The position numbers were made by a program, and so were the translations under genes. The notes under the pieces are model-generated. The model searched no databases, was not told where the DNA came from, and saw nothing but the letters and a program-made list of their open reading frames with translations. Positions 1 through 5,747 of a DNA stretch of 5,770 nt are shown piece after piece. Positions within the stretch are counted from its first letter, which is position 1, and each line of letters opens with the position of its first letter. This stretch comes from Peptococcaceae bacterium UBA3937 (GTDB taxonomy: Bacteria; Bacillota; Peptococcia; DRI-13; DTU073), in assembly GCA_002385735.1 (NCBI GenBank), contig DGEB01000063.1:4698-10467 (forward strand), read 5' to 3'.

Positions 1-27
1 TTTAATATATATTGAGAGGATGATAAG

Positions 28-56
28 TTGACAAGGTTTTATCGGCGGGTTACAAT
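28..56 (+). promoter_or_regulatory. Sigma-A promoter of the DUF1292 gene
   Basis: A perfect -35 hexamer TTGACA (28-33) and a 5-of-6 -10 hexamer TACAAT (51-56) are separated by an ideal 17-bp spacer. Transcription would begin near 62-64, giving a leader of about 30 nt before the ATG at 92. The flanking 1-27 is AT-rich with stops in all three forward frames, so no gene is seen there. Confidence 0.85.
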
Positions 57-75
57 GACTTTAGAAGCAAAGGAA

Positions 76-83
76 AGAGGTGG
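76..83 (+). promoter_or_regulatory. Ribosome binding site deciding the DUF1292 start
   Basis: AGAGGTGG lies 8 nt before the ATG at 92. An in-frame GTG at 80 lies inside this site and so cannot use it, which makes the ATG at 92 the better start. Confidence 0.75.
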
Positions 84-91
84 AAAAAATA

Positions 92-376
92 ATGGTAGAT
101 CAGAATGAAAATGTGGTTTTGGTGGACGAGAACGGTGAAGAACACGAATTCGCACTTATCGATGTAATTGAGGTTGACGGAGAGGAATACGCAATTCTCG
201 AGCCACTTGAAGCAGATGAAGATGCGGATGAAGATCAGCCGGAAGCCATCATTTTAAAAATTGGGCAAGATGAAAATGGAGAAGAAATTCTTTACGATAT
301 TGAAGACGATGATGAATGGGAAATGGTTGCTCAAAAATGGCAGGAAATGATTGAAGAAGAGGAAGAAGAGGAGTAA
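92..376 (+). CDS. DUF1292 family protein (YrzB-like), very acidic
   Basis: A 94-residue protein resembling the DUF1292 family, whose B. subtilis member YrzB is encoded next to the yrrK/mltG region; its function is unknown. By count about 40 of 94 residues are Asp or Glu, with only two Lys, no Arg and one His. The first part (residues 8-40, with VVLVDENGEE, ALIDVIEVDGEEYAIL) looks like a small beta-rich domain. A similar strand pair follows at 51-68 (AIILKIGQDENGEEIL), then a short tail with two Trp and a terminal run of seven Glu. There is no signal peptide or membrane segment, so it is probably cytosolic. It has its own strong promoter and terminator and appears monocistronic. ATG 92 is preferred over GTG 80 because of ribosome-site spacing. 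The family call is fairly secure; no function can be assigned. Confidence 0.88.
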   Translation: MVDQNENVVLVDENGEEHEFALIDVIEVDGEEYAILEPLEADEDADEDQPEAIILKIGQDENGEEILYDIEDDDEWEMVAQKWQEMIEEEEEEE

Positions 377-464
377 AACAGCTTGCCATAAGTCGGTGCG
401 GTTTTGTGACGATGCGGCTGGAACCATTTTAGTCAACTTATTGAAGAATACAATGCGAGAGAGA

Positions 465-504
465 GAGCCTTTTACCCGGAGCATGGGAAAAAGGCTCCTT
501 TTTT
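465..504 (+). terminator. Rho-independent terminator after the DUF1292 gene
   Basis: A 13-bp stem (465-477 with 485-497, GAGCCTTTTACCC against GGGAAAAAGGCTC) has one A-A mismatch and a 7-nt loop, and is followed within 2 nt by six T residues (499-504). It ends the DUF1292 transcript after an 88-nt 3' untranslated stretch (377-464) in which I see no gene. Confidence 0.92.
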
Positions 505-546
505 ACGGTGCTTTTAAACTTACCCGCTATTCCAGCTTTTCCCTTG

Positions 547-555
547 TGTTATAAA
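547..555 (+). promoter_or_regulatory. Candidate extended -10 promoter for the VanW gene
   Basis: TGT followed by TATAAA (550-555) forms an extended -10 element about 60 bp before the VanW start. No good -35 hexamer is seen 16-18 bp upstream, so this is tentative. A promoter is expected here because the terminator at 465-504 isolates the gene from the one before it. Confidence 0.35.
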
Positions 556-601
556 GGATGCGGAATTAATAAGATACCATTAGTGATACTCAATGGGCGA
601 T

Positions 602-607
602 GGAGGT
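602..607 (+). promoter_or_regulatory. Ribosome binding site deciding the VanW start
   Basis: GGAGGT lies 7 nt before the ATG at 615. The earlier in-frame ATG at 600 overlaps this site and has no ribosome site of its own, so translation should start at 615. Confidence 0.8.
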
Positions 608-614
608 TTTCCAA

Positions 615-2063
615 ATGACCAGGGCACAGCGGATTATGCTCGTTGTTGGCTTAGCCTTGCTGCCGGTTTTGATCATCGGCGGGCTCTGCTGGCGTTGGGG
701 GCTCTTGTCGACAGTCCCCGTTTGGACCAGTGACGACCGGCGGGTTTGTCAAGGCGTGACGATTCAAGGCATCGATGTGGGCGGCAAAAGCAGGGACGAG
801 GTTTTTCGGCTCTTAGATGAGGAAGAGAAGCAAAAAATTGCTAATTACCGGATTATTTTGCATTTACCGGACGAGTCTTCGGTAACCGAAATCCCTTTTT
901 CTGAAATGGGCCTTGGCATAGACAAGCCCAAAACCTGGCAGGCAGCTTTCGAGCAAGGAAGGACCGGCTCTTTAGTGGAACAGCTTAAGGCCAGATGGCA
1001 AATCTGGCGGCAGGGGGTTGAGCTCCCTATCTATCTTTCCCTTGATGTAAAAAAAGCGGAAAAGCTGCTGCAAAGAGTCGGCGAACCCTGGTATGTTGCG
1101 CCGGAGGATGCGCGTTTTCGGATTACGGAAGCGGATCAAGTGAAGATAGTTCCCGGAAAAGAGGGACAGCAAATTGCAGTGGAGGATACGCTGATCCAGC
1201 TTCGGGAAAAGCTCTTTCCAAAGGGGGTTTTGCCGGAAGAAACGCAGGAGTTTCAGTTGGAGTTACGTCTTGTCAAAATCAAGCCGGAACGTACGGAAGA
1301 AGATTTGCAAGCTTTGGGCGTCGAAGGGCTGGTCAGCCAGTTTACTACTTATTTTGACAGCGGCAAAATCGGGCGGACCAATAATATCCGCTTAGCCAGC
1401 TCCAAATTGGATCATGTGCTGCTCTTGCCGGGCGAGGTTTTCTCTTTCAATGAGGTGGTGGGTCCCCGGACGAAAGAAGAAGGGTATGATGAAGCGGATA
1501 TTATTCAGAATTATAAATACGTTCCCGGGATTGGCGGAGGCGTCTGCCAAGTTTCCTCGACCCTCTATAACGCGATTTTGCTGGCTAATCTGGAAATCGT
1601 GGAACGGGCGCCCCATTCCATGATCATTAGTTATGTTGAGCCGGGCTTGGATGCGACGGTGGTTTACGGCAGCATCGATTTTCGCTTTAAGAACAATTTG
1701 GAAAGCGCGATTATCTTGAAAACAGAAATGGGTCAAGAGTCCCTCACCTGTAAGGTTTTCGGGAAACCTATCAGGCAGCGGGTCGAGCTCAAGACTTTTC
1801 TGGAGCGGCAAATCGAGTTTTCGACAATTTATAAGGAGGACCCCGCGGTGCCTCCGGGCAAATTTATTGTGGAAAGAAAGGGCGTGCCGGGCAAGGTGTA
1901 CCGGGTGGAACGGCATATGTATGATACCGCTGGTTCCTTGCTGAAAAAAGAGCAGCTTTCTCGGGATATTTATCCGGCTGTCGACCAGATTATCAAAAGA
2001 GCCCCGGAGGAGTCTTCCCGGACGGAAGCGGAATATGGGCAGGATGACCTTTTCGTGGAATAA
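615..2063 (+). CDS. VanW family wall protein with G5 domain, likely L,D-transpeptidase
   Basis: A 482-residue single-pass envelope protein. An N-terminal membrane anchor spans about residues 7-26. A YoaR-like putative peptidoglycan-binding region (about 50-220) is followed by the VanW domain (about 255-370). The VanW domain carries the signature FSFNEVVGPRT, then GGGVCQVSSTLYNA with Cys311, then APHSM with His334, and YGSIDFRFKN. A G5-like domain (about 388-460) precedes a short acidic tail. VanW takes its name from an accessory gene of some vanB-type vancomycin-resistance clusters, but such chromosomal genes are common in Firmicutes and do not imply resistance. VanW-domain proteins of Clostridioides difficile have been reported as L,D-transpeptidases acting through a cysteine, so Cys311 is the likely nucleophile and His334 a candidate partner. 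It is a single-gene unit between a terminator and the mltG promoter. The family call is secure; the enzymatic role is inferred. Confidence 0.9.
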   Translation: MTRAQRIMLVVGLALLPVLIIGGLCWRWGLLSTVPVWTSDDRRVCQGVTIQGIDVGGKSRDEVFRLLDEEEKQKIANYRIILHLPDESSVTEIPFSEMGLGIDKPKTWQAAFEQGRTGSLVEQLKARWQIWRQGVELPIYLSLDVKKAEKLLQRVGEPWYVAPEDARFRITEADQVKIVPGKEGQQIAVEDTLIQLREKLFPKGVLPEETQEFQLELRLVKIKPERTEEDLQALGVEGLVSQFTTYFDSGKIGRTNNIRLASSKLDHVLLLPGEVFSFNEVVGPRTKEEGYDEADIIQNYKYVPGIGGGVCQVSSTLYNAILLANLEIVERAPHSMIISYVEPGLDATVVYGSIDFRFKNNLESAIILKTEMGQESLTCKVFGKPIRQRVELKTFLERQIEFSTIYKEDPAVPPGKFIVERKGVPGKVYRVERHMYDTAGSLLKKEQLSRDIYPAVDQIIKRAPEESSRTEAEYGQDDLFVE

Positions 2064-2085
2064 ACAAATGCGCAAACGGCAGTTC

Positions 2086-2115
2086 TTGTCGACCGGAAAG
2101 GTGTTATAGTATAAT
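2086..2115 (+). promoter_or_regulatory. Sigma-A promoter of the mltG-trmR-trhP-DUF4911 operon
   Basis: A perfect -10 TATAAT (2110-2115) and a 4-of-6 -35 TTGTCG (2086-2091) have an 18-bp spacer. The start of transcription should be near 2121-2123, giving an A-rich leader of about 65-72 nt. The -35 overlaps CTTGTCGAC (2085-2093), which resembles a Spo0A box. No terminator is visible between the VanW stop and this promoter, so some readthrough from upstream is possible. Confidence 0.8.
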
Positions 2116-2172
2116 GAATAAGTATTAGAAAAAACAAGCAAATCTTGCAAAGTAAAAAAGAGCAATAAGAAG

Positions 2173-2177
2173 AGGAG
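2173..2177 (+). promoter_or_regulatory. Ribosome binding site AGGAG upstream of mltG
   Basis: AGGAG sits 9 nt before a GTG at 2187, which is in a different frame from mltG. It is 16 nt before the in-frame ATG at 2194, too far for normal use. See the finding on the mltG start. Confidence 0.6.
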
Positions 2178-2193
2178 AAAAAAGAAGTGAAAA

Positions 2194-3243
2194 ATGATGA
2201 GGAGAACAAGAAGCCGGAAAAAACGAGCCAGGATCGTTGGGCTAGTGTTGCTGATTCTGGTTCTTTTCGCCGGGGTAAGCGGGGCGGGAGCGCTGCTTTG
2301 GTGGCGGGCGCAGGATCCATTGGGGCCGGCCAATCCCCAGGATAAAGAGGACCGGCTCTTTGAAGTGAAGGCGGGGAGTTCCCTGCAACAAATTGCTCGG
2401 GATTTGGAGCAGGAAGGCTTATTGAAGGATGAGCGCATCTTTTACTGGTATGCCCGCTTGAGCGGCAACGCCGCCAGGCTTAAGGCGGGCCGGTATTTGC
2501 TTAATCCGGCGATGGACGCCCGCACGATCACCGAAAAACTGGTGGAAGGAAAAGTGGCCACCATTACTTTTACTATTCCAGAGGGTTATCACTTGCGGCA
2601 AATCGCGGAGGTTTTCGCTCAAAAAGGGATTGCGGAAAAAGAAGAGTTCTGGGAGGCGATCCAGAACGGCAGCTATAATGTGCCTTTTCTTGAGGAATTG
2701 CCGCCGCGCTCGGAGCGGTGGCTGGAAGGGTATCTTTTTCCTGATACATATACCGTCCCCCTCGGGACACCGGTGGAGAAGGTAATTGAAGTGATGCTCA
2801 AGCGTTTTGCTCAGATTTACGACCGCTTGCCGTCAAATAATACCGGTTTGACCAGGCATGAGTTAGTCACCCTGGCTTCGATTGTAGAGGGCGAATCCGT
2901 CCTGGATGAGGAAAGGCCGATTATCGCCTCGGTTTTCTTCAACCGCTTGAAGACTGGACAAAGGCTGGAGGCGGACGCCACCGTCCAGTATCTCTTTGAT
3001 GAACGGAAAGAACGGGTCCTGTATAGGGATTTAGAGATTGATTCGCCCTATAATACTTACCGCAACAAAGGGCTTCCTCCGGGGCCCATCGGCAGTCCGG
3101 GTGAAGCTTCCCTGCGGGCGGTTTTGCAACCGGCGGACACCAAGTATTATTATTTCGTGGCGCGGAAAGATAACAGTGGAGCCCATGTGTTTGCGCAAAC
3201 CTTGGACGAGCATAACCGGAACAAGCGTCGTTTAGGCTATTAA
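2194..3243 (+). CDS. mltG: Endolytic murein transglycosylase MltG
   Basis: A 349-residue member of the YceG/MltG family (E. coli MltG has 340). This membrane-anchored lytic transglycosylase cleaves nascent glycan strands near the membrane and so sets strand length. A basic N-terminus (about 1-13) precedes one membrane segment (about 14-36) with the rest outside. A LysM-like region (about 55-120) comes before the catalytic domain. Family motifs visible are EGYLFPDTY (178-186), ASIVEGES with catalytic Glu232, SVFFNRL (246-252), PYNTYRNKGLPPGPIGSPG (285-303) and the C-terminal HVFAQTLDEHN. It opens a four-gene operon with its own promoter. The start is uncertain: ATG 2194 is the in-frame choice but lacks a well-placed ribosome site, ATG 2197 is equally possible, and a better-placed GTG (2187) is in another frame. 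The family assignment is very secure. Confidence 0.96.
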   Translation: MMRRTRSRKKRARIVGLVLLILVLFAGVSGAGALLWWRAQDPLGPANPQDKEDRLFEVKAGSSLQQIARDLEQEGLLKDERIFYWYARLSGNAARLKAGRYLLNPAMDARTITEKLVEGKVATITFTIPEGYHLRQIAEVFAQKGIAEKEEFWEAIQNGSYNVPFLEELPPRSERWLEGYLFPDTYTVPLGTPVEKVIEVMLKRFAQIYDRLPSNNTGLTRHELVTLASIVEGESVLDEERPIIASVFFNRLKTGQRLEADATVQYLFDERKERVLYRDLEIDSPYNTYRNKGLPPGPIGSPGEASLRAVLQPADTKYYYFVARKDNSGAHVFAQTLDEHNRNKRRLGY

Positions 3244-3259
3244 AAAAAGACCTGTGAAT

Positions 3260-3267
3260 AGGTGGGG
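3260..3267 (+). promoter_or_regulatory. Ribosome binding site deciding the trmR start
   Basis: AGGTGGGG runs into the in-frame GTG at 3267, so that GTG cannot be served by it. The core AGGTGG (3260-3265) is 7 nt before the in-frame TTG at 3273, which is therefore preferred. Confidence 0.6.
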
Positions 3268-3272
3268 TGGCT

Positions 3273-3950
3273 TTGGCAGAAATTCAGATTCCAGAGAACG
3301 TCGTGCAATTTATCCGGCAGTTAATCCCGGACCTGGGTCCTCTTTTTGCGGAAATCGAGGGGGAGTGCAAGCGGGATTATATCCCGTTGATTGACCCGGA
3401 GGTAGGGCAGTTATTGCGGGTTTTAATCGAACTGAAACAGGCTCGGCGGATTCTGGAACTGGGTACGGGAATTGGCTATTCCACCTTGTGGATGGCGCTG
3501 AATCCCAGGAATGAAGTGAAAAAACTCCACATTACCACGGTGGAGATCGACCCTCACCGGTACGAACGGGCCTGTCATTATTTCGAACGGGCGGGAGTAA
3601 CTGCGGTTGTGACGCCACTTTTGGGCGATGCTAAAGCCATCATTCCCCAATTAGGGGGGAGTTTTGATTTTATCTTCATGGATGCCGCCAAAGGGCAGTA
3701 CCCTGCTTTTTTTCAGAAGCTCTGGGGTCTGCTGGAAGCAGGCGGGGTGCTGGTGATTGACAATGTCCTGATGAACGGCTGGGTGGCGGACCTGTATTGG
3801 CCGGAAAGGCGGAAGAAAACCATGGTGGTACGGCTGCGGCAGTTGTTGGAAATGCTGAAAACGCACAAAGAGCTCATCACCGTTACCCTGCCGATGGGGG
3901 ATGGAGTAACGGTTTGCGTAAAAGAACGAAAAAGGACAGACAAGGACTAG
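3273..3950 (+). CDS. trmR: tRNA 5-hydroxyuridine methyltransferase TrmR
   Basis: A 225-residue class I SAM-dependent O-methyltransferase of the catechol-O-methyltransferase-like family, matching B. subtilis YrrM/TrmR (about 217 residues). TrmR methylates 5-hydroxyuridine at tRNA position 34 to 5-methoxyuridine. With the TTG start, motif I is ILELGTGIGYS (60-70), an acidic VEID (90-93) ends the second strand, MDAAKGQYPAF carries Asp137, and VIDNVLMNGWV carries Asp163-Asn164. The last three are the usual metal-binding set of this family. The specific tRNA role rests on synteny with mltG upstream and the U32 gene downstream as in B. subtilis. Taken alone it could only be called an O-methyltransferase. 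It is 29 bp after mltG. Its TAG stop overlaps the trhP ribosome site, so coupled translation is likely. A GTG at 3267 is the alternative start, adding two residues. Confidence 0.9.
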   Translation: MAEIQIPENVVQFIRQLIPDLGPLFAEIEGECKRDYIPLIDPEVGQLLRVLIELKQARRILELGTGIGYSTLWMALNPRNEVKKLHITTVEIDPHRYERACHYFERAGVTAVVTPLLGDAKAIIPQLGGSFDFIFMDAAKGQYPAFFQKLWGLLEAGGVLVIDNVLMNGWVADLYWPERRKKTMVVRLRQLLEMLKTHKELITVTLPMGDGVTVCVKERKRTDKD

Positions 3951-3955
3951 GTGGG
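3949..3955 (+). promoter_or_regulatory. Ribosome binding site of trhP overlapping the trmR stop
   Basis: AGGTGGG begins within the TAG stop of trmR (3948-3950) and lies 8 nt before the GTG start at 3964. Ribosomes ending trmR would cover this site, which suggests translational coupling. Confidence 0.7.
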
Positions 3956-3963
3956 ATAGCAAA

Positions 3964-5226
3964 GTGAAAAAGGAAAAGGTTGAGCTTTTAGCTCCGGCCG
4001 GTGATCTGGAAAAATTACAGGCGGCGGTGCTTTACGGCGCCGATGCTGTTTATCTGGGCGGAAAAGAATACGGGCTGCGGGCCTTTGCAGGCAATTTTTC
4101 TCTCGAAGAGATTGCGGAGGGTGTTAAGTTCGCGCATCGGCATCAGGCCAAAGTATACGTTACCGTAAATGTCTTTCTCCATAATCAGGATCTGGCCGGC
4201 TTAGGGGACTATTTAAAAAGCTTGGAGGCGTGCGCTGTAGACGGTGCTCTCTTTTCCGATGTCGGCGTATGGCAGATTGCCCGGGAAATATCCTGCAATT
4301 TGCCTTTGCACCTCAGTACCCAGGCCAATACTACCAACTGGGCCACCGCCCGGTTCTGGGAAGAACACGGGGTGGACAGGATTGTGCTCGCCCGGGAGCT
4401 TTCCCTGGCCGAAATCAAGGATATCCGGCAGAAGGTGGGGCTGGAGCTAGAGGTTTTTGTGCATGGGGCCATGTGTATTTCTTATTCGGGTCGTTGCCTT
4501 TTAAGCAACTATCTGGCCGGGCGGGATGCCAATCTGGGTCTGTGTGCCCAGCCTTGCCGGTGGAATTACGCCCTGGTGGAAGAAAAACGGCCGGGGCAAT
4601 ACTATCCGATTGTGGAGGATGAACGGGGCTCTTATGTGTTCAATTCTCACGACCTTTGCCTGATCCGGCATTTGCCGGAGTTGATTGAGGCCGGAGTAAA
4701 CAGCTTGAAAATTGAGGGCCGGATGAAGAGCGTGCATTATGTAGCCACGGTAGTGCGCGCTTACCGGAAGGCTATTGATGCCTATTACCGCGACCCGGAG
4801 GGTTACCGCTTTGATGCGGACTGGTACGAGGAAATCCTAAAGGTCAGCCATCGTCCCTATACCACTGGTTTTCTTTTTGGCCGGCCTACCGCAGAGGCCC
4901 ATAATTACGAAAGTTCTGATTACCTGCGGGCCTATGATTTTGTAGGACTGGTCCGGGCTTATGACGCATCCGGAGGGATAGCCACCGTGGAGCAGCGCAA
5001 TAATTTCCGCGTGGGGGATGTTTTAGAGGTGGTAGGGCCGGAAACGGAGCTGTTTACGCAGCGGGTTGCGGCGATGACCGATGAAGAGGGACAGCCGATT
5101 GAGGTGGCTCCTCATGCCCAGCAGATAGTGCATATTCCAATGGAAAAACCGGTGCAACCGTGGGATATGCTGCGACGGGCCAAAGAAAATAGCTCAATCA
5201 AATATGAAGACAAGAATAGATCATAG
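3964..5226 (+). CDS. trhP: tRNA U34 hydroxylase TrhP, peptidase U32 family
   Basis: A 420-residue U32-family protein, close in length to B. subtilis YrrO (about 422). Despite the historic collagenase/peptidase name, YegQ (E. coli) and YrrN/YrrO (B. subtilis) are now known as TrhP, which hydroxylates tRNA U34 to 5-hydroxyuridine with a reported need for prephenate. The start reads KVELLAPAGDLEKLQAAV (residues 5-22), typical of the family. The U32 signature at 162-180 (EVFVHGAMC then GRCLLS) is complete. Cys171, Cys178, Cys194, Cys198 and Cys232 are candidate [4Fe-4S] ligands; the 171/178/194/232 spacing resembles that of the related UbiU. The motif SLKIEGRMKS (247-256) and the HRPYTTGFLFG segment (296-306) are also family-like. 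A beta-rich C-terminal domain (about 320-400) completes it. It starts at GTG 3964, 13 bp after trmR, whose product would methylate what TrhP makes. Confidence 0.93.
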   Translation: MKKEKVELLAPAGDLEKLQAAVLYGADAVYLGGKEYGLRAFAGNFSLEEIAEGVKFAHRHQAKVYVTVNVFLHNQDLAGLGDYLKSLEACAVDGALFSDVGVWQIAREISCNLPLHLSTQANTTNWATARFWEEHGVDRIVLARELSLAEIKDIRQKVGLELEVFVHGAMCISYSGRCLLSNYLAGRDANLGLCAQPCRWNYALVEEKRPGQYYPIVEDERGSYVFNSHDLCLIRHLPELIEAGVNSLKIEGRMKSVHYVATVVRAYRKAIDAYYRDPEGYRFDADWYEEILKVSHRPYTTGFLFGRPTAEAHNYESSDYLRAYDFVGLVRAYDASGGIATVEQRNNFRVGDVLEVVGPETELFTQRVAAMTDEEGQPIEVAPHAQQIVHIPMEKPVQPWDMLRRAKENSSIKYEDKNRS

Positions 5227-5232
5227 GGTTGC

Positions 5233-5237
5233 GGAGG
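5233..5237 (+). promoter_or_regulatory. Ribosome binding site deciding the DUF4911 start
   Basis: GGAGG is 8 nt before the ATG at 5246. The longer alternative, ATG 5204 inside the end of trhP, has no comparable site, so 5246 is preferred. Confidence 0.75.
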
Positions 5238-5245
5238 CCAGGGCG

Positions 5246-5470
5246 ATGCGCGAAAGCAATCATGAGAACAAGTTGTATCTAAAGGTACCCAAAGAGAAAA
5301 TTGCCTCCTTGATCAGGATTATGGAAGGTTACGACAATGTGGGGCTGGTTACCACGCTCGATCCCCAGGAAGGATTGGTGGCGATTCAGCTAACCCCCGA
5401 CACTGCAGAAACCGTTCGGAATATTTTACGGGAACTGCCTTTTGTAAAGTATTGTGGCGAGCAAAGTTGA
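5246..5470 (+). CDS. DUF4911 family small protein
   Basis: A 74-residue soluble protein matching my recollection of DUF4911, a short clostridial family of unknown function. Key pattern: LYLKVPKEKIASLIRIMEGY, then VGLVTTLDPQEGLVAIQL, then an amphipathic helix TAETVRNILREL. The apparent order strand-helix-strand-strand-helix, with a possible last strand (FVKY), suggests a small ferredoxin-like or ACT-like fold; this is reading by eye, not a computed model. One Cys occurs near the C-terminus (CGEQS). It begins 19 bp after the trhP stop in the same operon, so a role tied to TrhP or tRNA modification is a reasonable guess but unproven. ATG 5246 is chosen on ribosome-site spacing; ATG 5204 would add 14 residues overlapping trhP. 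Existence of the gene is well supported, the function unknown. Confidence 0.82.
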   Translation: MRESNHENKLYLKVPKEKIASLIRIMEGYDNVGLVTTLDPQEGLVAIQLTPDTAETVRNILRELPFVKYCGEQS

Positions 5471-5560
5471 AAAGGAGATAAAAATAATATAAAATAATTG
5501 GCAAAAATTAAAGGAGTTAGGATATTTTATCTAGAATATAAAAAAGAAAACGAAATTCAG

Positions 5561-5621
5561 GCAAGATTCTACTTAAATTCAGACTAGTATGGGAATCTGC
5601 GACAGGCAATAATGTTTGTCG
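5561..5621 (+). ncRNA. Candidate structured RNA element, two adjacent hairpins
   Basis: Hairpin 1 pairs GC (5561-5562) and AGATTC (5564-5569) with GAATCT-GC (5593-5600), with A5563 bulged. An inner TACT/AGTA pairing (5570-5573 with 5586-5589) is possible. Hairpin 2 follows at once: CGACAGGC (5600-5607) with GTTTGTCG (5614-5621), two G-U pairs and a 6-nt loop AATAAT. No T-run follows, so it is not an intrinsic terminator. It could be a leader element of the next gene or a small RNA. I do not recognise a known riboswitch; the structure was found by eye. Confidence 0.3.
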
Positions 5622-5655
5622 GGATTAAACTGATAAGGGGCTGGAAAAATAAGTT

Positions 5656-5684
5656 TTGCCAAACAATTCAGATAAAAATATTTA
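5656..5684 (+). promoter_or_regulatory. Weak candidate promoter for the gene at 5748
   Basis: TTGCCA (5656-5661, 5 of 6 to the -35 consensus) is followed after 17 bp by TATTTA (5679-5684, a poor -10). An alternative -10, TATAAT at 5706-5711, has no good -35. Both lie in very AT-rich DNA where such matches arise easily. Confidence 0.25.
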
Positions 5685-5709
5685 TATATATAAAATATAT
5701 AATTATATA
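5681..5709. repeat. Two adjacent 14-bp AT palindromes
   Basis: TTTATATATATAAA (5681-5694) and TATATAATTATATA (5696-5709) are each perfect palindromes separated by one base, within a tract composed only of A and T. They could be protein-binding sites or easily melted promoter DNA, but low-complexity sequence makes such palindromes likely by chance. Confidence 0.4.
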
Positions 5710-5747
5710 ATCGAGAAATCATTGAAGGGGAAAGGGATTGGGAGCTA

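Noticed and set aside
351..554. 67-codon forward frame after the DUF1292 gene
   Set aside because: It starts inside the Glu-rich tail, runs straight through the strong terminator stem and has no ribosome site or family resemblance.
1392..2438. Long minus-strand open frame (348 codons) opposite the VanW gene and the mltG start
   Set aside because: It lies antisense to a well-supported VanW gene and crosses the mltG promoter; the translation is low-complexity Phe/Leu/Arg-rich with no recognisable domain. It is a shadow of the coding strand.
4230..4622. 130-codon forward frame inside trhP
   Set aside because: It is fully contained in the U32 gene in another frame, and its Gly/Arg/Pro/Cys-rich translation is typical of a shadow of moderately GC-rich coding DNA.
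5472..5516. Two AAGGAG-type ribosome sites (5472-5477, 5511-5516) after the DUF4911 gene
   Set aside because: Neither is followed at normal spacing by ATG, GTG or TTG with an open frame, so no small gene can be supported; purine-rich runs of this kind occur by chance in AT-rich DNA.
5600..5621. Inverted repeat CGACA/TGTCG as paired Spo0A sites or as an operon terminator
   Set aside because: The flanks (TGTCGGG, TGTCGCA) depart from the TGTCGAA core, and no T-run follows, so neither reading is supported.
5471..5747. Known riboswitch, T-box or tRNA in the 3' gap
   Set aside because: No T-box TGGNACC core, tRNA cloverleaf or riboswitch core that I know was found; only the unassigned hairpins remain.
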